From Dimargaris cristalligena (taxonomy: Eukaryota; Kickxellomycota; Dimargaritomycetes; Dimargaritales; Dimargaritaceae), in the NCBI GenBank assembly GCA_027576995.1, contig JANBQC010000024.1:37531-101530 (forward strand): 64,000 nt of DNA. Direction: 5' to 3'. The notes beneath the pieces were generated by a model. It did no database searches and had not been told where the DNA came from. It saw nothing but the letters and a program-made list of their open reading frames with translations. How positions within the stretch are numbered: the stretch's first letter is position 1; the number at the start of each line of letters is the position of its first letter. Of this stretch, positions 22,548-33,228 are shown piece by piece. A program made the translations under genes and the position numbers.

Positions 22548-25500
22548 CGTGCGCTTGTACAGGTCGGGCTTGACTAGAGGGCGCGATATTTAATTTGGAG
22601 TCTTAACTAGTCGGTTTTCTGGCAAGTGCTCCCAGTATCATTTCATCTTTTGTGGAGGTTGCATACTGCCAGAAATCATTTCCAATTAGTGTCTCTCCTC
22701 CTATATATTAAATGTATTGGGAGCGCTTGGATGTAGAGGGGTTTATCTACTACTACTATAGCGCCTTAATCCCTAATACACCCACAGGCATCAACCACGT
22801 GATTCTATAGACAGTCTATTCTTGTGCGCTTGTCCATCTTTCAGATTTGACTACAACACAGACCATTCCAGGATACTACACTTTACGATATTTAAACCAA
22901 AGAAAGTGGATTAGGCGATAGGCAGTATTTGGCCAAACAGTGGGGGCTATTCGAGTAGATTAATGGGTGCTTACATTCTTTAAAGTCCTGGCTTTATAAC
23001 TAGGCAGCGTCTACACACGAACCCTTATATTCCAAGGGTCTCTATCTGATGCCAAATCAACTGGCTGGGTTTGAGGTACAGATGTCCCCCCCTCCACCCT
23101 CACTTGTCTAGACGTGCCAGCCCTCTCTTCCTCACATACCATCATTCCGGTTATTTAGTTATTACGCCCAATTCATTTCCCGCGTACGCCATTTAATTTT
23201 TTCCAACTATATACCTCTCCGGCTACTTGGCACTCGCTGCCCGATTTTTTAGTGACATAACCTCCACCCCATTTAATTTTTGGCATCTACCCCTATAAAC
23301 ACAGTATCAGGAAAGGGGCATTTGCTTACTGATACCGATAGCCATGACCTGAGATCGATTCTGTTTTAATGAGTGCCGATCTCATTAGAGATTTCCACTA
23401 CACGGGTGACTGGTTTCCTATCGAATGGTTTATTCTAGTATTGGATAGCTGCCATAGTCTATATTATCAGTATTCGACTAAATGGAAAGTATATATCGGC
23501 CCATTCGTAGATTAGTTCTATGAATAGGATTGGCCCAACCTGCAGGCCTGTTTCCTTAGCCGAGATGTCCAAAACGTAGAGAGGTTCGCTGGGAAAATCC
23601 AGTTTGAGATAGGGAGGAAGGGTTGAAATGGGGTGTCCGATTGTAAAAAAAAAAAAGTAGAAACCAGGAGGGTGGTAGCCAACTCAGATGAGTTCAAGAC
23701 GCTTCGGCACGTCCCATATATCCGGAAATCGGGGTTCTGTTGGCATCCAACATTCCCACTACCGTTAGGTTGTTTATATTAGGAGCGGGAAGTATATCAG
23801 GTATAAGCAATTCAGGTCGTTATTTTAGGGTGTGTCCAAACTGGGGAACATTTTCCATTCGGCCGTATGTTTCGGATTTAGTCTTACATCATCGCTGACA
23901 GACATTCAGGTCCATAGATACCACCGCTCTATTCAGGCCCCACTATCCAATATTTGTATCTTCCAACCCCCGTCATTGACCCATGATAACCCTGCCCGAA
24001 GCTAGTCCCACTGGTGTTAATAACAGAAGAAGACGGTGACCTCCCGTCCGTGAGGCTCTACAGTGTGACTACAAGCGATCCCGACCGAAATCCCCTGACT
24101 CATTTGTCCCAGTTAAATAAACCAACATCATCGGTTATGTAAAATGCTTCCTGTATTGACCCACCCCAACATATTCGGTCCCTCAAAGGTAATGGGTTCT
24201 ATTTATCGGAGTTACAATTATTTTATATACCGGTACACGTATATCCGCCATTTTAGTTTGAGGAACTTATCCTTTTTTCTTCTGATTCTGGGTCTTAACG
24301 CTTACACCCTTAGTGAATATACAGTTGCTTGGACTAGGAGACCCGTATTTTGTTAGTACGGAAGCACTCAGGCGGTTTCTCTACGAATTTGAGATGGAAA
24401 ACCCAATCTACTGGATTTCGTCTCTCAGCCTACTCTCATTCTGTAACTCTACCATTTTGTAGAGGGGTGTTTTGGAAAGGCGATTGAAGGCGAGAGTCTA
24501 TCAATACGTTCACTTAAAAAAAAATTAACCACGTAATTTAAAGTACTGGAGTGTCTAATTCCCAGATAGCGGGGCAATATATGGTGCAGTCTGGCGCGGA
24601 CGACTAGGTACTGGGATACCGCCACCAATACGGTGCCGTAGTATTGTCCACCTGAAATTCAACTCAAGTCCTTACTATTCCATGACTGAACTATGTCACC
24701 CTCACGGCTACTGGGTAATAATATACTGCCCATTTTTAAACATGGTACCTGAGACCACTAAGATATTATAATAATTAAATTGAAATGCTATGGACTTCAG
24801 AGCAACCAAATACATTCGAATATTCTACGGAAGAGTACGAGGGCCTTGCTAGGAACATATTGTCCTGTAGGTCCATTTAACAATTTTGATCAAGTAGAGT
24901 TTCGGGTCATTTCAAGGGCCAAGTTACTAAAGTGTTTTAAACTAGATATAGGGTACAGCTGTAGGTGTCCAAGAAGTCGGTTAAGCAACTTCCGTATCAC
25001 TGTTGCTGGTTTACAGTGTACCCGGGCCAAAGTGCGCGCACGCCTTACAATTGACTACATCTGCCGTTGTCCCTAAATTTATGTGAGTGTCCTTTTCCCG
25101 TGTGGGGGCTGGCATATTGTATGATCTCAGGGTCCCGAAATGGGGCCGAGTGGCGATGCATTTCCTCCAATACTGACTGTTGAGTATATGGCCTGGACCA
25201 CCTTCCAAACGAGTCCAGGTCCCCCATCTTAAGATTGAGCGCCGCGGATCTCAAGTGGAAGGGTAGCCTGACTGTCACAAGATGAGTTGGATACAATCAA
25301 TACTTGACACGTCAATATCTAAATGCTGGTGTGTACCATTCCGCTGGTTGTTCTAGTTCAATTGTAAAGGATGCCGGTTAGTTAACCCTAGGCTGCGGTA
25401 GTAAGTTGGATAGGGGTCAGGCGACAATATATATATAAATACAATACCATTAAGGACGAAAGTTACAATTAAACTACTACACTTCTGTAGTTGCCTGTTT

Positions 25501-28320
25501 ACCCTAAACTGCGGCATGGGTGTGTGTAAGCAGGGCCATGTACTGGGTTACAGCGCATCCATTTTTGGTATATGATGATGTCCAGTCTGTTATTTTGTTA
25601 TTTTTTATAAAGGTTAACGGTAACTACTGCCCAAATCACACGATATAGTAGGTAGGCGGTAAATTGGACACGGTCTGACTATGTGTATACAGCCTTGTAG
25701 TCCTCGTCAACCAGCATGGGAACACGTTTACTTCCAACTGGGAGTGGAACGACTACGAAAAGCGTTGCTTAAAGTAGGCGATTTAGCTGCCTGGGTAAGA
25801 ATCCAAGCCAACTGCGGCTTATGTAATGGGGTAACATTAAATTCGAACCGTGCAGATGAATAGAGGCTAGGCGTACATTTGATGGGCAAGTTACGTTTGG
25901 CGGCGAAGAAGGGTGCACCCCCTAACTTAGGGAAATTTCCAATCTACCAATACCCATTCATTGGGAATAAATGTAGTAAAAATGGGGTGGTGCGGGGTCT
26001 TATGGCGGAAGGGGTCTTCCCAAGAGTAGGAGCATCTCATTGTAACCGCCCCCTTTACTTTGGGTGCGTATCGGAAGGATTCATCGCTAGATTCTGGGCC
26101 GGGCTGTGCCGCGACCTAGGAGGTATATTATCCCCAAAAGCCAGTTAACCAGTGGTATTGCACCTTTCCGCAAGGCTAGATATACCCTAGTATCAGGGCA
26201 TAAGGTACGCTTCGGGAACAATAGGGGGGTGGTTGAATGCCAGGTTTGTAGGGGCCACTATTAAAATCAACCGGCCATTTGCAAATTCCGAGTTTTGTCA
26301 AACCGCGATAAAGTGTTAAATAGACTGAGCTACGGATCCCATATTTTTCCCAACCCATGGTTCGATAAACTTGGACTAACTATTCTTCCGGATACACACA
26401 CATATATATACACACAAACCGGTCCTTCACGAATCCATCGCCATCACTACCACTGCCGGCTTGTCTAGACATTGTTGGCAACTTCTAATTAGGTTAATTG
26501 GAATGATTCAAAAGACAATACAACCGCTGGGCAGGGAAATAAGTCGAGTTCCATAATGGAGGTGCTGGGTAAACGTGTACCTCAAAAAAGCCTCTTGTTG
26601 CCTTGTTATTTATACTCCTCGGCTAATACTATACTACATTTGTGGCCCAATGTCACTACTACTACCGCCACTCCGTTGTTTGCCCCACCCGTGTTCCCCA
26701 ATCGTGGAGACAGCAGGTTAGCCCAAGAGCCATGGTTTTACGAGTGGCTGGACCCATTTATCCGAATGTGGCATCTTGAATCGGAAAACCTCGTATATTA
26801 TTTTGGGACTGTCGTACTGCGTAACCATGATCATATCATAGATGTGACTTGAAGTGTACCAAGCCTACTGGCCTTCACTGTATGATTTTGGCATAATCCT
26901 GCTACACCCACAGCTAGATCACTGTGTGTATATATGTTGATGGGTCCTTCGTGATTGGGGTGATGCTAAATGTATAGTCGGATATTATATATATTTGGGA
27001 GGATTCGGCGAATTTGGGAGTGGGTGTGGGGTAGGTAAACATCGACCCAGAGTAGCGGTGATTAGTGGTCATGGAAGTGTAGCGCGCGAATCGGAGACGC
27101 CTAGAAAAAAAAAAGAACAACAATGGGAAAATAACGTCCGGTTAGTGGAAGACGAGGCTCGAAACAGTCGGCTGACGGGCGTTCAAAAAACCATTTAGGC
27201 GCTTTAGCAGTTCGTCATGGGACTGGGAAAATCCAACCTAGTACAGCTAGCTGCCTAATGGGGTTGCTGACATTGGGTACAGCATTCCCGGAATAGAATG
27301 CAAGGAATTATGGGTGTATAGCGTATAATGGAGTAGAATCAATTGACTGGCCAGCAACCGATCCTGGGGTGGGCTGTATTGGTGAATGTTTATGGAGGAA
27401 ACCAGCCCAACCCATATGATCATTAAAAATCGGGCTTGGTTATCGCTATGGTTGTTTACTAATAATTTTGATTTAAAATACCCAAGTCACGGATAGCCTG
27501 GTATATGGATTTTGCGAGGCCATGGGCACATCATTCATTGGATGGTGAGCCGATTTAGAAAAATCATTTCCCACATAAGAGTGGATCCGTTGCCATGGGT
27601 AGAAGAAGATCCAGCGGCTTCCTCTCCGCTTCTATTTGGGTGAAGTTCAGCTTGGTTGTATAAGGGTTTAACCGATATGTGTATGGGAAAATCGGTGGGA
27701 TGTTTATTTTCAACCAGTAGTATTTGCCTCATCAAATGGATCTTTCGTTATACAGCCTCGCTGAACTACTCCCATTTGAATCAATAATAGGCGTGGTTTC
27801 ATTTTATCGGATTAACACACACCTACCGAGTATAGGCTTAAAATTCATGCCATCTTTTATAGAATACAAATACTCCTACTATAAAGGCACCAAACTCACT
27901 TTATGTGGGCAATACTAGGAAAAACGGCCTATTGAAACCAGGGCAGTATAAGGTAACGGTCACCCCCCCCACAGACTAGCCATTTTCGACCTAAACAATG
28001 GCCAAAGCATCTCTCAACTGGAACCTACCAATAAAACCCTTGGATGGCTCTACTTACCCCACGGCATTTCTAAATAGCCGATAGCCAATGATTTTTGGTA
28101 TTTGCCAAGCATTACCACTTCTACGCCACAACCACGCTAGATTCCAGCCAACGCCCATTCGCGAAGCCAACAAGGTCTAGTAGTGGCGCTCCAGCGTCGA
28201 AATTCAATGGACGATGCCCGTCGATAAAGAGCACCAATGGGCGCAGTTGGAGAGCCTCCGCTGCAATTGCGTTAGCGGTGTTCCTTCCCTCCCCCCGCCG
28301 CCATCGTCCTACTAAGTTTA
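22548..28320. other. Long gene-free interval with one dispersed repeat
   Basis: Nearly 5.8 kb in which I can support no gene. Open frames rarely exceed 90 codons and share no recognisable motif. It contains an A run at 23647, TA-rich spots near 25430 and 26405, and the repeat copy at 27639-27775. Several stretches have T/A-rich, evenly mixed composition unlike the coding regions. Confidence 0.55.
27639..27775 (-). repeat. Dispersed repeat, copy B
   Basis: On the minus strand this aligns with copies C and D over about 135 bases, with conserved blocks AGGCTGTATAACGAAA, TACTACTGGTT and CCTTATACAACC..GCTGAACTTCACCC. In the conserved frame it reads SSARLYNERSI, two in-frame TGA codons, GKYYWLK and, after a variable stretch, NPYT..LNFT. 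Most differences from copy D inside the conserved blocks are synonymous. Confidence 0.8.
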
Positions 28321-29469
28321 TTATTGGTCCATCTCTAGCCTTTGCCTTCTGGAGGGGGAGGCTCTATTAGAGGACAGCATTCCCTTGTTTAGAGGAGTTT
28401 CGATCCCCTTTAGTAGTGATTGGCGAATAAGTGAACTTAAGGCCGAATTACCGTGGGCACAGGCTCCGGTTGGTGGTCCGCGTTGATTATTCATTCGTGC
28501 GGTCGTGGGTAAAAAAACTGTAGTGGAAATGGGGGGTTCCGTTCACATCGAGCAATGGTCGTGGTGGTGGTGGTGGTGTGGTTTTGGGGGGAATGGGAGA
28601 CGCGGAAATACGAGCTTTACCGGCTGCTGGGGTGGTGAAGTTCGTCGTTTATCTTCCGCGGCCATCTTTGTTACCCTCTCTTCGCTGGTGAAGGGCCCTT
28701 TGTTCATACAGAGTACCATGGTGCTTGATGATCCAGGTTCTCTTTTGGCCGTTGATATCGACTCGAGTATTCGCTGAAGAATACGCCTATTGAACACCCC
28801 TCCTCACATTTTCCTCTCATGGGGTTCTGCCAAGCTGCGCTGCTTAGAATGGAATAGTCGCTCTCTACGTGCGATGTCAGGGAAATTCGCCTGACCAATC
28901 ACCCATCAATCCACCGGGGGCATCGACTGAGCCAGGCGAATGGGCAGCACCACGTTACAAGGTGCAAACGAAAGCGAGGGATTGGCCATTTTGTAACCGA
29001 AAAAACCACCGGAGTGGAGGAAGGAGAGCCACGCCGAGAAAGTGGTAGCCATCGCTCTTTGGGTAGGGAAAGCGTTCTCTCCACTAAGATGGCTGGTGGA
29101 TGAACCAGTTGCTGGATTCCGAAGCAGCCAAGTAGCCAGTAGATGGAACCTTCATGATTTACTCAACGGCCCCATTATGTAAGTCACAGTTCCTCCATAG
29201 TAGTTACGAAAGGAAAGGAAGAATAATGGGTCGGGGGAGAAGGGTTGGATTACGATGCCAGTAAGCGTAGAAGCCATTCTAGTGGTGGAGCACCACGACC
29301 ACTTCTTGCGTTTGGTGTGTAGTTCGAGGGGGGGGGTGATAGGAGGGTCCCTTTCATCGTGTCCCCTACCCAGTGGTGTAACCCATCAACGCCCGTGCGG
29401 TACACAGGAGGGCGTCGGGCCTCGAGGAACGGGGCTGTCACCGCCGTGGTGAACACATATGTACACCAT
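28321..29469 (-). pseudogene. Long minus-strand frame interrupted only by TGA codons
   Basis: Between a TAG at 29470-29472 and a TAA at 28321-28323, one minus-strand frame has 382 codons with no TAA or TAG but five TGA codons. The conceptual product includes hydrophobic stretches near FSAWLSFLHSGGFFGY, a basic segment NRRILQRILESISTAKR, a proline-rich stretch and a histidine run encoded by a (GTG)n tract. No family is recognised. A second minus-strand frame (about 28710-29166) is also unusually open, so composition or frameshifts may contribute. It could be a decayed gene with CGA-to-TGA changes, or a chance low-stop region. Confidence 0.25.
28557..28577. repeat. (GTG)n trinucleotide tract
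   Basis: Near-perfect GTG/TGG repeats, encoding a histidine run on the minus strand within the interrupted frame. Confidence 0.75.
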
Positions 29470-30446
29470 CTACACAGATGGTGAAGGGTGGTGTAGAATA
29501 CTCCCAGCGGAACTGGCACCGTTGGCCCCCCCTCTCCCTTTCCCCCTCCTCTTCCTTGGATCGGGAATATCATAAAAAGAGAGAAAAAGACCACAATAGC
29601 GAACAAAACCACATTCGCTGTCCCCCTCTTTTCTCTCTCTCTCTTCCTTCCTTATGTGTAGAAGAGGCCCTGGTTCTTACCACCCTTGATAATTCTCTCC
29701 GGCACCCACCCTCCCTCCCTTTTTCCACACCCTGTGCTACCACAGCAATCGGAAGCCCTGCGATTTTCTCCCAATGCCATCGTACTCTGTATCGCTTGAG
29801 CTATAATCTTTCCGAGTATATCCTCCTTGCGCTCGGCTCATTTATCTATATATAATTATAATTATAAACCTGTATATATATATATATACCGTGCCCTCTC
29901 GCTCTCTCGACTGGCTTCTTTATTTTTGCCTTACATCTCACTGGCCCCTCCTATTTCGCCCTGCTGTATATATATATAATCCAGCCCACCTGGCTCTGCC
30001 TGCTCGTCTACCACCCACCCAGTCCATTGGCTATTATTACGGGTGCTACTTATTCTTCAAACCGTGAATTTGGACCCTACCGGTCGTCTGTATCCGATTT
30101 CTAATCTCGCGTTCATCCACGGTACTATCCCTCTACTGGCCCTATTACGTGGCATAGTTGTCTAGGAAGAAACCATTAACATTTCGTGTGCCGGCGGACT
30201 ATGTACAGCTGCCATCACTTTATATCACACATTTATTTTCGAGTAGTTGCTTGTTCCCCCTCATTATATCCCAGCTGCGTTGCCCCGAATCTTCCTATTT
30301 TATTTTTCCCCTGGAAGAATATTCATCTATTGTGTCTTTCGGCTGCTCCGATATCTTCCCACGTTGGATAGTGTCTTCCAGCAGTTGGCAGCTCTTACTA
30401 TATACGCGAATCCCCCAATTTCCACTTTCCGCAAAATATAGGAACT
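29470..30446. other. Upstream region of the homeobox gene
   Basis: No gene seen. The plus strand is C/T-rich over 29520-30000, with TA runs at 29872-29888 and near 29967-29977. This long pyrimidine-rich stretch probably belongs to the promoter or leader region of the homeobox gene. Open frames here reflect the pyrimidine bias. Confidence 0.5.
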
Positions 30447-30454
30447 TATAAAAA
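30447..30454 (+). promoter_or_regulatory. Probable TATA box of the homeobox gene
   Basis: TATAAAAA, 146-153 bases upstream of the ATG at 30600, followed by a C/T-rich leader ending CCTCCTACCACTATG. Consensus and position only. Confidence 0.45.
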
Positions 30455-30599
30455 GGTGATCATCGTACCTCTACTATTTTCAGCCCAGGTGTACTTCTAT
30501 TCGGTGCAATAGCTTGACCAATTTCTTTCTACATTGCCGTGCTAGCATATACTACCCTACTCCTCCACACATATCTACTTACATATCCCTCCTACCACT

Positions 30600-32549
30600 A
30601 TGCCCCGGGCACGCCCCAATTCTGAGAACCGGGCAACCCGCCGGGTCACCGTACGCACGCCCCGGTTCGTCGGCACCGACCTGGAATACATGAACCAAAA
30701 ATTCAGGGAGCAGGAATGCCCCTCTCGGCAGCAACGCGAAGAAATGGCCGAGTATACGAGTACGAGCGAACATAAAGTCAAGATTTGGTTTCAAAACCGG
30801 CGGCAGGGCCTTAAACGTCGCGTGCGCGGACAGCGGACCAGCCAAGCTTGTTTAGCGTCCACCATGGCCAACCCCAACACCACCACTAACCCTCACACCA
30901 CCCCCACTACCTCGGCGTACCTGCCCCGGACGGCCCTGATTCCCAACATGGCCCCACCCCTCCAAATTGACTCGCAGGCCTTGCAACTCGGCATACCCAC
31001 TGGACTGTCGTCGCCCCAGGTCCCCCACCCTCACCATTCCCTCGCCATGAACCCCTTCAACCTCTACCACGGCGTGTTCCCCACTCCTCCCAGCTACAGC
31101 AACCAGGCCACTTTATCGTTTCCCATTCCCGTCTCGCCGGCCACTTCGCCCCAGGGTCACCCGCACGGTCACCCACGGGTCCCGGTCTGGTCCGGAGGTA
31201 GACCGTCTACGGCACCGCTAACGCCCACCTACCCCCCGACCGCCCAATCGAACCCCATAATCGACGAAAATATGCCTTCGCGGGTTCATTCGCAGCCGCT
31301 GACGCCTACTTCGGCCCCGAGTAGTGGCGGTCTCTTCCCCGGCAGCCGCCCTACCGTGTTTGCGGCGCAGGGGCTCGTCCTGGGTACCTGGACCCACCGC
31401 CAATCCAGGGAAGTTTCCCTGTGGTACCGGGTTCTTGAAGCGACCGGCGAAATCGAATGGGTGATCAGCAACCGGTTGGAACAAACGATCTACCGCATCC
31501 TGTTTGCGTGGTCCGACTTGGTGGACTTGATCCAGTGCCCCCAAAATCTTCCCAACGTGCAATTGTGCATAGCCTTCTCCTCACCGCCCCGGGTATTCAG
31601 TTGCTCTCTGGCACAGCCGGCGGGCAGTTTAACCCCCGCTTGGGCCCGGGTTTACCCGCCCGAAATGGGTAACTTTGCCCCCGGACTGCTAACCCGGTTA
31701 GTTATGAATTGTGATAGTGTCGACTGGCAGGCGGCCTGCGACCAATTGCAAAATACTACGCTCAATCGACGACCCGAACTCTCCCTCACTGGTAATGATC
31801 CCCATTTTCTACCGGCGAGCGGGCTGCTAAACACAACCCAGAGGGAGGAAAACCACCCAAGCGGGGGTTCTTCTCTAGCAGGTGGGCCCTTTGACACAAT
31901 GGGTTACCTCACTACGGCCCGGACCGATGCACCCCACCAGCCCTACCTGGTGGAACATAACCCGGAAGTTCTGAATCACCATCACCCTGAATTAGGACAT
32001 TTAAATGCCGGCCTCACTGCCGGGCCTTCCTTCAGGGCCGGTACTGGATCCCCCCTGTCCAATCCGTCCACTCAGAACTCGCCGTCGGCTACTTCCAACC
32101 ACTACGGTCAGCCTACCTTCGATGGCAATAGGGCCACAGCAGATCACCTGCCTACTATAAATGGCCACTATGCTAATGTGTATTATATCGAAAGCGATAG
32201 CGCCAGTAGTGGTTTGCCCTCCGACCCATTGTTCCATTTGGCCACCGCCACGGCCGACGGTAGGGCTTATACCCCCCACTCCTTCTCAAAATTATTAGAA
32301 AGTCTCCCCGCCTTTCTCAATTCGCCGGGATCGACCGGGATTGCCGTGCCCCCACCACCGCTTAATAACACCAATAGCGGGGCCCACTCCTTGGGGTTCA
32401 GTATGCTCTCCATTTCCCCCAATATGGCTTCTGGGCTGACCAGCACCAAAAACAATCCGGGCTCGTCCTCATTCACATCCCCTACGGAGCCGACATTTAA
32501 TGGGTCATTTAGCGATGAGACCATGCGGCACATAATATCGGGTGTTTAA
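30600..32549 (+). CDS. Fungal homeobox transcription factor
   Basis: Single exon of 649 residues, TAA stop. The homeodomain covers about residues 16-75. Recognition helix 3 reads KIWFQNRRQ, with Trp63, Phe64, Asn66 and Arg68 in the canonical positions 48, 49, 51 and 53, and Phe35 fits position 20. A basic cluster (LKRRVRGQR) follows and could be a nuclear localisation signal. Residues 85-250 are rich in P, T, S, N and H and look disordered. From about residue 258, GLVLGTW opens a folded-looking block of roughly 140 residues (IEWVISN, YRILFAWSDLVDLIQC, FSSPPRVFSC, FAPGLLTRLV). From memory this resembles the conserved second domain of Phx1-type fungal homeobox factors. The C-terminus is again S/N/P-rich. 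It should act as a sequence-specific nuclear regulator; targets are unknown. Strong C-ending codon bias and no introns support the model. Confidence 0.93.
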   Translation: MPRARPNSENRATRRVTVRTPRFVGTDLEYMNQKFREQECPSRQQREEMAEYTSTSEHKVKIWFQNRRQGLKRRVRGQRTSQACLASTMANPNTTTNPHTTPTTSAYLPRTALIPNMAPPLQIDSQALQLGIPTGLSSPQVPHPHHSLAMNPFNLYHGVFPTPPSYSNQATLSFPIPVSPATSPQGHPHGHPRVPVWSGGRPSTAPLTPTYPPTAQSNPIIDENMPSRVHSQPLTPTSAPSSGGLFPGSRPTVFAAQGLVLGTWTHRQSREVSLWYRVLEATGEIEWVISNRLEQTIYRILFAWSDLVDLIQCPQNLPNVQLCIAFSSPPRVFSCSLAQPAGSLTPAWARVYPPEMGNFAPGLLTRLVMNCDSVDWQAACDQLQNTTLNRRPELSLTGNDPHFLPASGLLNTTQREENHPSGGSSLAGGPFDTMGYLTTARTDAPHQPYLVEHNPEVLNHHHPELGHLNAGLTAGPSFRAGTGSPLSNPSTQNSPSATSNHYGQPTFDGNRATADHLPTINGHYANVYYIESDSASSGLPSDPLFHLATATADGRAYTPHSFSKLLESLPAFLNSPGSTGIAVPPPPLNNTNSGAHSLGFSMLSISPNMASGLTSTKNNPGSSSFTSPTEPTFNGSFSDETMRHIISGV

Positions 32550-33041
32550 TCTAAGAATCTAACCCACCAAGGGCTTTTTCGATTCAATATAGTTGACCAA
32601 TTTTGTTATTCCAATCACTTTAGTGTCTAGCCATTATGATATGTAAACAAGACACCTTCTATTCAAATTGTGTTCCCACCTACCCAACCTACCAATACTC
32701 CGACCGATTCCCGGGTCTTGAACGTTCCTTCATTACCCCCTCTCCCCTTCCTTCCCACCCACCTAGGAACCAATTGCATCTGTAAACCAAAATCATTTGT
32801 CTATAAAAATATAACGTACCTGATCAAACCGACTATTTTCAGATTAGTATGGGGTTCATGTTTATTTCCTTCTCGAAAGTAGAAATAAACAAAGTGGACC
32901 TGCACAGACATCGTGAAGCTTTTTTTGTTTTCCGAAGCGGCGAAGGTCAGCCCAATCATGGAGGATTCCGAACGAGAAGTGCATGGGAAATCTGGCAGAA
33001 TATTACTGCATTTGGTAAAACCCCACTCAGTCAACGGATAG

Positions 33042-33084
33042 ACCATTATTATACAGCGGGACTGAGCTTCACACATGTTGCATT
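33042..33084 (+). repeat. Partial tandem unit abutting repeat copy D
   Basis: TTATACAGC.GG..TGA..TTCAC here matches the 3' end of copy D at 33197-33228. In protein terms HYYTAGLSFTH precedes the repeat and PYTAGLNFTH ends it. This suggests that copy D is part of a tandem array whose first unit is degraded. Confidence 0.5.
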
Positions 33085-33228
33085 TGGGAGAAGTTCATTT
33101 AGGCTGTATAACGAAAAATCCATTGGATGAGGCCCATATTACTGGTTAAAAGCTATCCTCACATATATTCGTCCATACACGTATTATGTAAAACCTTATA
33201 CAGCTGGTTTGAATTTCACCCATTTTGT
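33085..33228 (+). repeat. Dispersed repeat, copy D
   Basis: Near-identical to copy C (11655-11798) in the same orientation and clearly related to the minus-strand copies A and B. It contains the blocks AAGTTCATTTAGGCTGTATA, GGATGAGGCCCATATTACTGG and CCTTATACAGCTGG. Read in the conserved frame it gives SFRLYNEKSIG, in-frame TGA, GPYYWLK, and later PYTAGLNFTH. Confidence 0.9.

Noticed and set aside
28710..29166. Integrase-like zinc-finger resemblance (VERTLSLPKERW) in a minus-strand frame
   Set aside because: The required histidine and cysteine ligands and the following domain are missing; only a few residues agree.
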